From: Hippasteria phrygiana
Lineage: Eukaryota; Echinodermata; Asteroidea; Valvatida; Goniasteridae
NCBI GenBank assembly: GCA_037893225.1
Contig: JAZGUH010000731.1
Span: forward strand, 558,001 to 622,000
Direction of reading: 5' to 3'
DNA: 64,000 nt
In this document: one piece after another, positions 36,860 to 51,800 of the stretch
How positions within the stretch are numbered: position 1 is the stretch's first letter
Layout of the letters: each line of letters begins with the position of its first letter
The notes under the pieces: generated by a model
The model's input: only the letters and a program-made list of their open reading frames with translations
Told to the model about the DNA's origin: nothing
Database searches by the model: none
Translations under genes and position numbers: made by a program

Positions 36860-39800
36860 TTGCAAAACATCCTGCATCCGTTCCCGATAGCTTAGATTCA
36901 AAGAAGGAACTTTTGTAGGAGCCAAAAATACACCTGATGCAAAGGCAAGGGAGTACCTGCTAAAATCAGACCAGCTGCCAGACTCAGAAAACCATCTGTC
37001 CAGCTGTCTGGGACAATCCAAACAATATTTATCGGTACCAGCCAAACATGCAAGCTGCTTTTTGCATCATAGAACCGCTACAATCAATCAAGTTTTCATG
37101 TTACACAACAGGTGTATAGAATTTACGTAACAAAGTTTCCACGCCATGAAGTTTCGTATTGGTCAAGTGCAAGCCAACTGACCTATCGTTGTTGATGAGC
37201 ATTTAAGGCAATCATAGTGTCTGTTGAATATCGCGTGACATTCTAAATCTTGGACAAACAAACAAACATCGCAATATGCCCCTGTGGCCACATGTGCGTC
37301 TTTTCGTTAAAACGCAATATGTGAACGTACATGTACGTCATACACAAGTGGTTCATCAGCTACAAGCACAGAGTATGAAAGGTGTGGTCCGTACGTATAT
37401 ACATGTATTGTATTACATGTACGTCCGAGGAGAAAGAAAATACAAAGGAATCTTGCTTGTCCTCGGGAGTCGGTCTTTTGTTAAAATAGGTCCTTGGACA
37501 TAAAAATACGTGCTTAGTCTACAGGAGTTTTATAAAGTAAAGGAACAATAGGAAACACAAAGCATTGTCCTCAGTAGTAGAGGAAAACATGACTGTGTGT
37601 TCATGCACATAAACACAATGAGAAAAGTTATCTCTAGCAAATCCAAGACAACTCCATGCACTTATGAGCGCTTGTGTATGCTAATACACCATTATATGCA
37701 CGTGCTGCAAGTGTGCAAAGTTGTCTTAAGATCTCTTCCCAGGTTGTCTCGTAACATTGGGCGTGATCCCTGGCTACACGGCATTATGGGTTTGTGACTT
37801 CTGACTAGCGCCCACCCGAACAAAGACACCGACAATTTGGGAGACCGCCAACATAGGGCAAGATAGCTCAGTTGGTAGAGTGCCAGTACGGTATTCCGGA
37901 GGTCGCAGGTTCGAATCCTGCCAGTTTTCTTTGTTCACTTTGAAAATTCATTTGTCTAAGATCTCACAGACAGTAACAGGTCAGTTAGTTCCCACTCTTT
38001 GAGGTAGTTGCATAAGAAACTCAAATATCCCTGTGAAAATATCAAGAAACAGCAAGGCACATATGGCTGGATAAAGAAAGGGGAATTTTTTTGGCAGTTT
38101 TTCCTCCCCAACAGCTCCAGCTGGTGATGTTGTAGAGCTCATGTTTTGTTGACTGCAAATTCTCCACGATCATACCAATAGCTTGTTTATGCACACGACA
38201 GAGGCAGTGCCGTCTTTGAAGGCGTAGAAATATTGCGTTTGTGTAAATCCTGCCCCCTATGCCTTTTCCCAGATTTTAATTTCTTCAGCTGGTTCACGGA
38301 TAATAGAACGGGTTTTAATGTCTGTTTGTATGAGAATTCCCAAAACCTAGCTCAATTTATGACTGGGTTGTCATCAGTGATGTAGTCGAGGCCATCACAA
38401 GATACCACACAAGACCCTGCAAGACCAGCACAAGACCATTAGTCTTAAATCAAGTCTCAAGCTATTCAAATGAACTGTAATAAAAGCATTCCTTTGTCAT
38501 GGTTTATGCCCGTTACTTGTGCCTGTTACAAGCTGGTCTTGTGAATGGTCTTGTGTATAGTTGTGCCTGGTCTTGTGACGGTCTCGACTACATCACTGGT
38601 TGTCATTGTTCCAAAGTTAACTTCAGGAAGACAGAAATCAGTTGATCTGAGATCTGGGATCTGTGAACGGTGAAAGTCTGTTTAGTGTTTCTGAAAACTG
38701 CTTTTGATAATTGCCTTAGGTATTGTGGCTGTCGGGGGGAATTTAAGTGGATATCAACCATTTAAAGTTCATGTCTGCTTTTCCCATTATCTCCAACTTC
38801 ACTGGCGCCATAAACCTAGTTTTCTGAGCTTTGTAATTTCCAAACAGTGGAACAGAAAATAATTACGTGGTCTGTATTTCATGTCAATTGTGGGAAACTA
38901 GAAAAAGTTGTATACAATTAAAGGTGCTCGAACAGGGATTGTTCTGGTATGATATACATTCCATTGTATGCAAACATAGATGGTTTATAAAACTATATAC
39001 TACATGTATTTCAAATGCTAAAGTTTTGTGCAAAGGTTTGAAACAAGCTAGTTTTGCAGAAACAAAAGTGTAATTGTTCTGTTATCTGGAACTGGAACCA
39101 AAGATTCCTCATAAGGGCATGTGGCACCATAACTCTCAATTCTTAAGAAACGTGATAGGTGGATGATGTTCCAGTGAAACCCAAAGGATCAGGTAGGGGC
39201 TGACAACCTGATCCACACTTTTGGAAGAGGTGGGATTTGAACCCGAGTCACTGAGGTGAAAGAGAAGGAAAGTAACACAGCTTGAAAAGATTGAGCGCAT
39301 ATAGATGACTCGTCAGTTTTGTCTCCCTTAAACAGGTTAAAGGATAAAGATAAATCCTCCAAAGATAAGGACAAGGTCAAGGAAGAAGCCAGGGATTTCA
39401 AGGAGGAGACGAAAGAGGACAAACAGGAGGCACAAAAGGAGGAGGAGGCGGACAAGATGGAGACTGATAGCAAGGACAACAAGAGTGAGACTGCAACAGC
39501 CGAGGACGAGGGGAGTGGTGGCGACAAGGAGAGGGCCACTAGAACCCCGGAAAAGGGAGAGCCATCAACCTCTGAATGTAAGAATTACAGGGCTGAGATT
39601 TGTCAGGATTTTTCAGGATTTCAGGATTTTTTGGTCGGGATTTCAGAATTTTTAAAGAATCTTTTTTTGCAATCTGGAATTCCTGAGGTGTTGTCCTAAA
39701 GGTGTTTTTACCTGTAAAAGTGTATATAGACCAATACAAAACGGATATTTTAAGGGGGTGCCTTTAGGCAAATACAAACTATATGTTGATCTGGGGTCCT

Positions 39801-42800
39801 CGTAAATTTTTCGTGGATTTCGTGAAATTTTCATTTTTGGCCAATCTCGCCCCTGAATTAATGGGCCGGTCCAGTCCAATCTGGTCCGTCGGTTTGTTTC
39901 GTGATGGCTATTATATCTGAATGTAAAATGAGTGTGCTTTTTGGCAGGTTAGTTGAATGGTTACTGGACCAATCCAGTGAGCATTGCCCCTTGCCGTGTT
40001 GACCAATCACCGCCATGACTGTTGTCCAACAAGAATCTGACAAGTCACAGAAGTGATTTTTTAACATTTAGCTTGAGTTCCAGTATTGAGTTTCGATTTT
40101 GGAAACCTGATATTCAAAAGCAACCTTAAAAAGAATGAGCCTTCCAATTTGTTGTGACACAGGCTAAAGAAAACGAGTGGAACATCCTCCAATTTGCTCC
40201 ATGGTCTCTAATTGTAACTGCATCCACTCGCTAGTGGTCTTGTCTATATAAATAGCCTACCCATCCATGTTTTTTTCCTTCAACATTACAGCTCTGGAGT
40301 GTTTTTGTAAAGGCCCAGTGGTCACTGAATCCTGCAAACTATATCCAGTCATTGGGAGGGCTTTTCATGCGGCACCTCACTCATCACTTTTTGTTGGCAT
40401 GACTATGAGCTAGATGGGAACTTGAGGTGAAATCAGATAAAATTAGGATAACTGGTTTTGAAATCTCTGATTTCTCACACTGCTAGAATCTTTCAAATTC
40501 GTAGATTTCTATGACTCTGCCATAAACCCAGTGCACATTCTGTATATCGAATAAATCAAAGGGACATCAAGCTCCATGTAAAATGAGCGTGACTGGGTGG
40601 TACTATCTAAAAACTCTCTAAAACCTGTAAATGGACCTAGGAATCTACTATATGGTTAACTTCACAAATCTATTTCGCATTCACATGAAGTATGGACTAG
40701 GCTTAAAGGTAATATACAACATTTGTAAACACCAACAAAACAAAATCACTGAATTATTATGAAATGCCTTACTTGACTGTAAGTAAATAATAGTCTGAAG
40801 AATCCTGTGAAATCATGGCACCTGGTGTGCTGTCATTTTCAGGAAAAGTGGAATTTTTGGTATCAATTTCCAACGATGGTCGGCCGACCATCATTGGAAA
40901 TAGTCGAGTTCCCTGACCTGATAATTTCCCGATGTCTATAAATTGCTGTTTTGTCTGAAGTAGGGCCAGCAAACCAGACTAAAAGAACAGTCTTTTGTTT
41001 TCCCAGCATCTATACACACAAAACTTTAAACAGTCAGTGTTACAGCATTTGCTATAAAATACTAACCAATTCCAGCAAAAGCAATCGGTTGCATCATACA
41101 CCTGTAAAAAGTAACAAATTATCAGACTCCCTCTCTACCTCTCTTCCCCCCCCCCCCCCCAGCTTCCCCCAACACCTGTTCCCTGTGCAAGAACCAGCTG
41201 GACACCTACAGCCTGAGCCGGCCGGTCAACGAGAGCAACTGCGACATGTTTGGGGTCAACAAGACCGAGGTCACGCCCAACATGAGGGTCTGCAGTCGCT
41301 GTCGGTGCCGTTCTATCAAGCGCAGGTAAGTTCAAAGGTTGTTAGTGCTAGGTCAAATGTCAAGTCTTGGCTACCGGACCACCTACACACAGGTCAAAAG
41401 AATTTGGCTGGGTTTGGGTTTCAGGGCTAGGCCAAGGTCACACACGATATAACGGTGCAGTCGCTGCCATTCAGTAAGGGGCAGGTAGGTTCAAAGATCT
41501 TTTTTAGGTCAAAGGTCACATCTTAGCCGCCACTTACCTAGTCTTGGTTCCAAGACGTCCTTAGCGCGCGGTGCGATGAAGCGCACACGCTAATGGCTGT
41601 ACAGCGCCCTCTACACATGCACACCAAGGCCACATCGCTAAGGACATCTTGGCCCTTTCGTAGTTTCGCTTGCGAAATCGCGAGCAGAATTGTGTGTGTA
41701 TTTGCACGCGTGCCTATAATCGCGTGACCTACATTGCTGGCATTGTATAATCGCTGACTCACTGGTCTAGTTTCTGTATTACATGCAATTTCCTATCCAC
41801 GTCCATACCAAGCTATGCATGCCGTGTGCAGCGGGGGCGATTTCTCGTCAAGAGTGGGGGGATGGAGGAAAAAGCGCACAACCAACAATAATTGTTATAG
41901 CATTTTGTACTCGGTGCTCTTGTGTATCTGGGAAATTTTTGAAAATGTGTGCTGATCTTTGTGTGTTCTGGTGCAATCTGGTACATGTAAAAGCCAATGA
42001 CCCCTGAAATGTATTATGACCATGGGAACATTATTGGGGGGGGGGGGGGGGAGAAACACTGCCATAGCTGTCCCCTTCCCCCAAAATATTAGGGGGACAT
42101 GTCCCCCCGGGATCGCCGCCCATGGCTGTGTGCTATGCTATGCTATGCTACATCCGGCAGGTTAGAAGTTCTCGTCCACAAATTATACACCACCTACTAT
42201 TCGCGATCCTACTGCGACTAGCTAGCCGCGTGGACATCAGCCCCGGTCGCGCCGAGGCTTCGCTGCTAGCTGCTGGAAACTTAATTCCCTGCCTGCGCTA
42301 TACAGCTGTCATATGAAAATCATACATCATACAATGAAGGGCTTGGGTGCAGAAGTACTGCATTTTTAATTCCAAGAGCTTAGTTGAGGATGGAACACAA
42401 GTGTTGGGAGGGCAGTACATGGATATCAACGAAACCTATTCCTGAAAGTCTTCAAGAGTCCTACTTTTTATCCTGCTTTTTGAAAATCGTGATCCTACTA
42501 TTCTCATACTTGTTCACCTGGGTGTGCTTGGAAGCCTGGTTTCTATGATACACTTCATACCTTGCTAGAGGAGACATGCCATGTGATGTTTACCAGGAGC
42601 TTGTTTAGGGTATGGGTGTGTGCATGCTTCACGTGGTGACCTCGACCTGTATAATGCTACTCCCTAGGGTATCACGCACTTGGCCCACAGTCTAGGGTGT
42701 GAGCCACCATCATGTTGTTTTACATCTGATGTCAAACATGTTGCCAGTCATCATGTGTCAAAACATCCCCTGGGCCCTAACTCCACAAGAGAGTGAGCAA

Positions 42801-45800
42801 CTTGCTTACATCCGATTCAGATGAATAGGATTGCTTGAACAGATGTGCATGTATATTACCTAAAACTTCCAACACATTCCAGATTTTGATGGTGCTGTTT
42901 ATGTATACATGTGTGTACAAACCGAAAAAGATTTCTACCGAGGCAGAATGCAGAAAAACACCACCTGATATCTTAACTCTAAACCCTTCAAGGCATTTTG
43001 GCTAGAACCCTGCCAGAGCATCAGATTGCACACTTTGTCACGTTGACTTGTGTGCAGAATGCAGCAAAGCGGAGCTGTCAGCACATATGCACTGTGCTGT
43101 GTCTGGCAGGGTTAGGGTTAAATTTAGGAAAAATCAGACTGCAGATTGTCGTGTATCATCCGTGTTAATCACAGGCTCACAACATTTCCTCAGATCTTTT
43201 GATTTCCGTCTTTTCAACGTTTTAGTAAATGTCCGAAATCTGGGGGGAGGGGGGGGGGGGGGATCAGTATTAAGCTTGTGCAGCTGTGAATTTCCACGTG
43301 TTTTTTTTCTCTGGCTTTGAGTTTGTGTGTCGGAAATCTGTGTTTATTTTGTGAAGGCCCCGGGTAATGACTATGTCTCCAGTCAGGAAATTTGCCCAAA
43401 TCTCATTCAGTAGCAAGCAGGTCAGCAAAGAGGTAGAGGGGAGAAGGAGGGAGTTAAGGGGGATGAGTTTGACAAATTCCTGGAAACACTTTATGTTCGG
43501 CATGTCACGTTGCATCGAGGCTGCTCTCGGGAAACATTGGAAGCGGAGGGCATCCTGCCATCCTTTGATCTCACGTTTCCTGTGCTGTGACTCTCCAGGA
43601 AAAAGTGCTTTTTATGGTGTCAGGACGCTGACTGATCCGGTGTGGCAAAGCAGAGGTATGCCTGGGAGAAATGTAGGACGCAGCTCATCAGGGGAGTGGC
43701 AACGTTTTAGGGATCTCACATGTCGGGATTCCAGGGTATTGCAAAAAAGCAAGGAGAAATGTTGAGGCTTCCGGTCGACTACTTTCTTAGTGATCAACCT
43801 GGTGTGATAAATGTGACACTGTGCATTAGAAATGAGCAGAAAGGCGGCATTCCATGGCATTCTGACTTGGTAATGAAACCAAGGATTCCTCAAAAGCGCA
43901 TATCGCACTGTAGCTTGAAAGCCTGAAGAAAACCGTAGGAAGACGACGGAGAGATGTTCAGTTTTAGAGGTGGGAGGAAAATCCCAGATTGATATATTAT
44001 GGAAAACCGATGGAATCAGGCAGGTTCTGAACCCGGGTCACAGTGGTGGAAGGCGAGAACAGTAGCACTAGGGCAGACTGACTCCCCGTACATGTAAAAG
44101 CAGAAGCAACTCTTTCTCCACGTGAAAGTTGATTTCAGGATTAAAATGTTTATGACTGAAAAACCCTTCTCTGTCATATCCCAAAGTTTCATAACCAAAG
44201 AGTGAACATCATATTTGCTGGGATGGAGCTACCATAGGCTGTTTTGTGAGTGTACGTGTAGTTTCACTGACTTTGAGCTTGATTTTCTCCAGTAAGGTGA
44301 CTCAAACAAGTTTTGTTGGATTCAGCAGGGTAGCTGCACAATGCCAAGGCTGGTGTATTGGTGGCACATGTACACTGCAGACTTGTTGAATTCTGTTGTT
44401 GGAAATTGTTGGATTTAGTCGGACCATATGAAGAAAAAAATTGAAGGGGGTTAGGGTTATAACATACAAATAAGAACGTTTGGTAGCTTTGAATGCTTAT
44501 TTTAAAAGAAATCATACTATATTTCTAAACAATTTGAGAATTACAACACATTTTATCAGTTTTTATAATTAGCTTGTTCTACCAGGATTCCGTGACTCTC
44601 CGTTGGTTTTCTGTATCACGGGAAAGGTAAAGGCAGCTAGACTAAGACGTAAAACAGCACATATGCATTGATTATACTTGACATGACAAAGCTTCAAGGA
44701 TAAGATCATTAAAGGCATAGTGGATTTGAGCCTATTGCAGTGGTGTTCTGCAACACATGTCTTCCAGTAATCCTGTTGCCTCTCATGTGCCATCTAACAA
44801 AAGCCACCAAGGTTGTTAAAAAACAGCATAAGCTGGTCACACTTGTAATGTTATGTGGCAGTATGCGTTGGCATAGCTAAATCACCGTTTGACTGTATGT
44901 GTTGGTGCAATGAATCACTGTCACTGTTAAAGTGGTTTGTGTCGCAATCAAGGGCATAGCCAGGAAGTACGAGATCTGGGGTATGTTCCACAAACGTTGG
45001 CAAACTTCACAAACAATTTGCAATTGACGTGCAGAAAAAACTTCGGCTTATGTTCTCATTTTTCGTGCAAGTTGAACACACCCCCTGTTATCCACCTTTT
45101 GTGCCAACTGTTGAGGCCCACTGCCTGGCCTAGAAATGACAGTCAAATGTGGGTCCTTATATACAGATTGAAGCAATCCATGTACATCAAGGCCAAGCCT
45201 CTCATGTGAGCTTCTCACAGTGAACCCTAGTTCTTGTGACTCTATTCGACTCCAGCATCGGAATCGGAATTACGATTCCATTTTTTTTTAGGAGTCCATT
45301 CCCAAAAGTAGGTGAATCCTGCTTCCTTGCAGACATTTCCAGGCACCATTGAACGATTCTGAAAGTTGCCAATTCCATGAAGATTGCAGATTCTCCAAAA
45401 AGACCACACACGACACATGGCAAACCAGCTTTTTCTTCCGTGAATCCAATCAGTAGAATAAAAAGGCTGAGCCGCCTACACACTCCCACTTTGAGGCGGG
45501 GTCACCCAAGCCTAGTATACACGACCAATTTCCAGTGGAATGTGCACGAGACCACAGTGTACATTAAGCATTTGTTGTGCACTCTGGTGTTGGGACACCA
45601 CAGGACAACATACTGAGTGCCCATGATGTACAGCCAGTGTTGGAGTCCAATCCTACAATCGGAGTACCAAGTTCTCCGAATACATTGATGATTGAGTCCC
45701 GGGCCAAACATTCGAGTCTGAGTTTTTCAGGGTCCGAGTATGGGTCGAGTACTGGCCCACCATATGAAACAAAAATGCCAAGTTATGTTCTGAACATTAT

Positions 45801-48800
45801 TATAACCCTAACCCTCCAGGTTTGCATAGTGGAGATAACAGTAAAATAGAGGTTTTGCAGTAACACCATGTGGAATGGCCAGTTGCACATGATGTTAGTT
45901 CAAAACTTCCATCTAAAGCCAGTTACATGGATAAAAATCTCTAATCTTTCAAGTTGCTTGATGACAGACAATGTATGGCGACTCCCCAACCTTGGAATAT
46001 TGATTTTTTTTTATTGAAGTCCTCCAATAATAGGCCTAAAAAGTCACTCTCGGTAAAGGGCTACAACGGAGGTGGTGGGCTTGGCCATATTTTAGGTTGC
46101 CAGCCCTATCACCCTTATAGTTTTCCTGGGTCCAGATCTAAATAGAGGATAAATCTTCAAAAGAAATTATCCCAATTATCAGACCTACAGACCCAGGTGG
46201 GGTAACTTCCACTGTTGCTGAGACCAACTCACCTCCCCCATATTGATATATGGGGAGAGTAAAAAGAAAAACGAGAGCTATATGTCTGTTTCCTAAACAG
46301 AACATAGGGCTTTTCCATATTATTTGCTATAATGTCACTTAGAATATTGCCTACTAATGAGAAATTCGACTAACCACCAAGTTTCGTGACAATCCGACGG
46401 ATCTACCAATTTATATGTGTCTATAAATTACGCCTTTAATAACGTCATTATGATGTTCCACATCAATCGCCTCTATTTTTTACATATTATTTATGACCTA
46501 ACAAACTTATTTCAAAAAGAATTTTGAAAGTAGTTTGTTCTGTTGACGGGATATGGCTCACAGATTCAAGAACGTAACCATGTTAAAATCATATTCAATT
46601 ACCGGCCTTTTAACATACCAGGTTTCACCCTAATCGGTCCAACAACTGTCTAGATATGGCCCCTTTCAAAAACGCACCTTTAAGGTGACGTCACGTGACA
46701 CATAATGACATCATCATGACGTCACTTCGGAGTTTGCATTCTTGTGACAATATCTGTATACCCACCAATTTTCGTGACGATCGGATGTACCCTTATACGT
46801 GTTTCAAAAAAGCACATTTTTTGATAGCGTCCTCATGACAACACACATTTTTCACATTTATATACAATTATGTATGATCTAACAAAGCTATTACAAAAAG
46901 AATTTCTAAATTAGCATGTTCTGTTGATGATATATGGCTTTAAGGTCAAAAAACTTAAAACAATACTATAAAATCGTATGACGTCATCATGATGTCACAT
47001 CAATTTTCATCTATAACATGCTCACCTACCAGCCTACCATGTTTGATCTAATCAGACCTACGGTTCTCTAAATATAGGCCCTTCAAAAATGCACCTTTAA
47101 GATGACATCATGTGACACGTGATGACGTCATCATGACGTCAGAGCAATATGCACGATTTCAGCACGGTCTCAGTAGTCTACGCAAACTTTCATCAAGATG
47201 AAAGATCTGTTTACTGGCAAAAGCGCCGGCGAGAATGAAACGTGCATTGCCTATGGGATTGTTGATATCGCATGATTTGCGATGCCCCTTCTGAGCCACC
47301 TTACACCATTGGTACACGCTGCATGCACTGCAGAGCTGGGTGTATCACTTTGTATTGCACCCCGCCGGGCCTCACACACTCTACACTGACTTTGCTCGTA
47401 CAGCGCAACTCCACACACGTTTACGTTGGATTGTAGAAACGTGCAACATGACACCCATGGTTACACTGCCTTCCCAGAATTCCTTTGTTATTATATTGTT
47501 TGGGGGCTAAATATTGAAATGGGTATATTTTGACGCTGGAGTGAGCTATGATCATAAGAACTTAGAATTAGGTACACAAAAATACAGTGTATAACACTTC
47601 CGAAGGTTTTTGTCATAAGAGATTGCTAAATATACCAAATTTTGACTTGAATTTAATGACCTCTAGATGACGTCATCATGACGTCATCATGACGTCACAT
47701 CAATTTTTTTATCTAACAAATCCTGGCCTATCAGCATTAAGACTGCACCCAATCGGACTTACGGTTCTCTAGATATAGGACCTTAAAGTGTGCACCTTTA
47801 AGATGACGTCACGTGACCCACGATGACGTCATCACAACTGTACTTGTCAAAGCAAACATTTGCAACGTGGTCTTGGCCTGGATCGAGTTTGTAGTCAATC
47901 TGATCAATGACAGTGTAAGTTTTTGAGTGTATAATGAAATTTGAAACATTAAAAAAATCATAGAAAATCAGCCGATGACGTCATCATGACGTCACTTCGG
48001 ATTTTGCATGCTAGTGACAATATCTGCCTACCCACCAATTTTTGTGACGATCGGACCTACATGTACTCTTACATGTGTTTCAAAAAAGCACATTTTTGAT
48101 GACGTCATGATGACGTCATACATTTTTCACATTTATATGTAAGTATCTATGATCTAACAAACCTATTACAAAAAGAATTTCGAAATTAGCATGTTCAGTT
48201 GATAAGATATGGCTTAAGGGTTCAAAACTTTAAAAATTACTGCAAAATCGTATGATGACGTCATCATGACGTCATGTCGATTTTTATCTATAACACAAGC
48301 CGGTCCACCAACAAACCAAGTTTGAGCTCAATCGGACTTAGGGTTCTCTAGATATAGGCCCTTCAAAAACGCACTTTTGAGATGACGTCACGTGCCACTT
48401 GATGACGTCATCATGACGTCAGAGTAATAGGCACTACTTCGGTATAGGGTCCAAGTCTATGCAAACTCTCATTAAGATCGAAGTCTGTTTAATGGCAAAA
48501 GTGGCGGCGAGAATAAAACGTGTGCTTTGTCTATGGCATTTTTGATAGAAGAACAAGAAGAAGAAGAAGAAAAAAAAAAATCAGAACAAAAACAAAGGCT
48601 TTTCCGAAAAATTTCGGAAAAGCCAATAAAGAGTTAAATCTCAATAATTTTTGTTTGGCATACAGTATGCCAGAAAATCGAGCCCCTTTAAATCCCCAGT
48701 CCGCGTAATCCAGTTAGCATAAGGCCCCGATCATTAATTTGATTTAGGTGACGTAAATAACCTCGCATGCCACCAGGCAAATTTTGTATACATGTCAGAG

Positions 48801-51800
48801 CTTGAACTGCACAGCAGTCCACCAAACCCAGCCCGCCTGACCTTGTAGCGCAAGCTGACACTACCCAGTCGGCATGTAAAGCCAATTAAATGAAGCCACA
48901 CGTGAGAGGGGAAGGGGGGACAAGGGGAGGGGGGACAAGGGGAGGGGGGACAAGGGGAGGGGGGCAAGGGGAGGGGAAAGTGCCTTGGCCTCCTGGCTCG
49001 CAAACGGGAAATTACCATGGTGGAACGGGTTGACTCACCCGTCCTTCCCCTTGCAAGGCATACCCACCCTGGTCAAGTATGATGTTATCAGGGTTGGACA
49101 GCCGACCGCAGAATAAGGAGGTTGCCAAAACAACCTGGTTTGTGCTACAGATCCGGGTCGTTGTCAGTGAAGGGGGACAGGCTGATTAAAGGATCTTTTC
49201 TTTTTAAGCACGGCTATCTGAACTTCTTAGGGAAGAAAGGGAAGTATCCGGCGGCCATTTTTTTTTCTGTAGGGTTTTGGCTTTGAGAATGTTTCTTTTT
49301 TAAATGCGACTGGCACTTTAGGGTATGCCGAACCCTAACCCTTTGTCGGAAGGCAAACAAAAAAAACGTTTCGCCTGCCTTTCTGCTTCCATTTTCAAGG
49401 TCACGTCCTCTGTTTTTTTTGTTGTCTCGCCTGAACAAAGTTCAGGAAGAGACTATGCAATCACTATTTCTGTACGTAGTCCGTCATTTTGATTAAAGTT
49501 TCTACAAATTGGTCTTATACACAAATTTGAAGTCCAATTGCAATCGAACTTGGGTCATGCATTCAATAGTGCAACCTTTATATGATGCTTGTCTCAAAGG
49601 TCAAGTACTGAGGTCAAAGGTCATTTGCTGTCAAGCTCTAAAATAGGCTGGAATTGTCCACCTTGTCTCATTTGAAAACTGGAAGTCCAATTGGAATCAA
49701 GCTTGGGTCATGCATGCACTATTGTAACCTTTATATGATGGTCATGTCAAAGATCTCAGGTCAAAGGTCATGTGAGGTCAAGTTGTAAAAGGCTGGAATT
49801 TTAAGATTGGTCATTGTGCTATTGTGCCAATTGAGGTGTCAAAATGTGCAGAGAACATGATTAATGTTTAAGCGGGCGAGTCACTTGGTTCGAGAACCAC
49901 CTTGTTTTTTTGGCACCTTTTCTCCAAAATAATCAATTTAAATGGATAAGACACAGAGGAAATACCTCATAGCCGATCTACATGTATTGTATGCTTTGGA
50001 TGTCTGTCAGTGGAAGACATTTTAACCACTTGAATACAGACGACGGCCATAGCTGCAGTTTGAAAAAAGACCACCTGGCCGGTTGTCTACTTGCATTCCT
50101 GCGCATACTCAATCCATTCATGTTTCAACTATATTGTTCTTGAATAGATGGAGCTTTTTCAAACGAAGCTTTCATTCACATGAAAGGGGGCTCCAAGTGC
50201 GATGAATAGGACCACTCTATTCAGTGTGGTTCCTAATGTTTGCTTTTACGCTTGGCTGCGCAGCCCGTTCTTGGCATACCAGCCACCCCATCAATAACAG
50301 CAGGACACAATGGGTTAAAAAATGAGAGGACGGCCATCTTGCAAATTATATCTTGCATACTGCCTGCAGGATATAAAAATAGAACATACAAAATGGCTTC
50401 TTCCCCCCCCCCCTCCTCCTCTTTAAAAAAAAATTGCATTATGCAAAACTTGATTTTTATATTTTATTTGCATATAAATTTTATGACAGTCACAACATAC
50501 CTTGAATTAGGGCTTGAATGTTGAATTACATGCAGTGTTTTCCACCAAGTCTGATAAATAAATCCTTGTGTTTATTCTGGGATCACCTTTACCTTTTCAA
50601 TGTGTGTGATATTGTTTGGTTTCATCCAGCTATTTTTGTTTTATATTGATCATCGTGTTATCTATAGTTCTTCTTAGCATAAGGAAAGCATTTGAGCAGC
50701 TTTGATGCCGACAGTAAAGTTTTGTAAGGTTTTATTCCTCATTAGCAGTCAACACAAACTATGTATGGTGTGTTGGATATTGTTGTATTCTCCAGAGTAG
50801 AAGCTAAATATACCTGTTGCATTTTATCATATTTAAGGAGTTTGGAAGCCGACTTCTAGTAACATTTTAGTTGGATTTGGCAGGGCTCATACAAACAAAC
50901 ACCTGTTGTATTTTGTTGGATTCAGCAGGGTAGCTGGAAAATGCCAAGACTGGTGTGTAGGTGGTACACTGCAGAATCCAACAAAATTTGCTGTTGGCTT
51001 TTGTTGTATTTAGCAGGCTTCTCATTTAAGTTTTGTTGGAATTTGTTGGATTTAGCAGGGCCATATCAAAAGCACTGAAGGGGGTGTGGGTTAAATACGG
51101 TTGAATGTATAATTTTATAAGGTCTACAAGTAATAAAAGGTGGTCAAAGCATTACTTTTCAGAGGGTCATTCTATAAATTAGGGTCAAATTTTTGTGTCC
51201 CCGATTTTTGCAATTCAGGAGACATTCTTCAATGCCTTCTATCTCAGAGATTGATTATGTAAAGCAAGGTACCTGCCAAAAAAGTAGAACATAGTGTAAA
51301 GTCAATTTTAATGATACTTGATGGGAAATTACACAGGTCAGGTGTAACAGGGGACACCAAAACATGTCACACTTTTGGACCCCTAATTTATTGAATGACC
51401 CTAGAGTTTAGAAACTCTGTGATATACATGGAGTACACTGTTTCTGCTTAATATCTTCTCAGCCGAATATCCCCACACTTTCCTTCCCATGGAGTTTTAT
51501 TTATATTTATTCAGATACAGAGCTCTTTCCAGATATCAAGACCAGTCAATGACCTCCACAGAAAGTCTGGCTGAAATTAGTTTCCACCATAATAGAGACC
51601 TGTAATCACTGTTTTGTGTCAAAGTATACTTGGAGTACTTGCGTCCATTTGCTTTTCTACAAGTAATGAGATTTGATTACTGTTTATTCCAAGTCAGACG
51701 CTAAAAATAAGTAGAATCCCTGTGTGTTGATTAAACTACATGTAGATTGACAAGGTTACTGACATCACAGGATGGTGTGTGTCATTTGCCACTTCAAATT

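Larger units (their letters stand above)
34482..39335. other. Intron between exons 10 and 11
   Basis: hAT-like element (34625-35275), C and G runs (35725-35736, 35817-35828), G25 (36583-36607) and C26 (36833-36858) runs, tRNA-like sequence (37856-37928), hAT MITE (38375-38598). 38620-39335 shows nothing I can name. Confidence 0.6.

Noticed and set aside
37856..37928. Functional tRNA gene with anticodon GGT
   Set aside because: Acceptor stem fails to pair and the anticodon stem has two mismatches; kept only as a tRNA-derived repeat.
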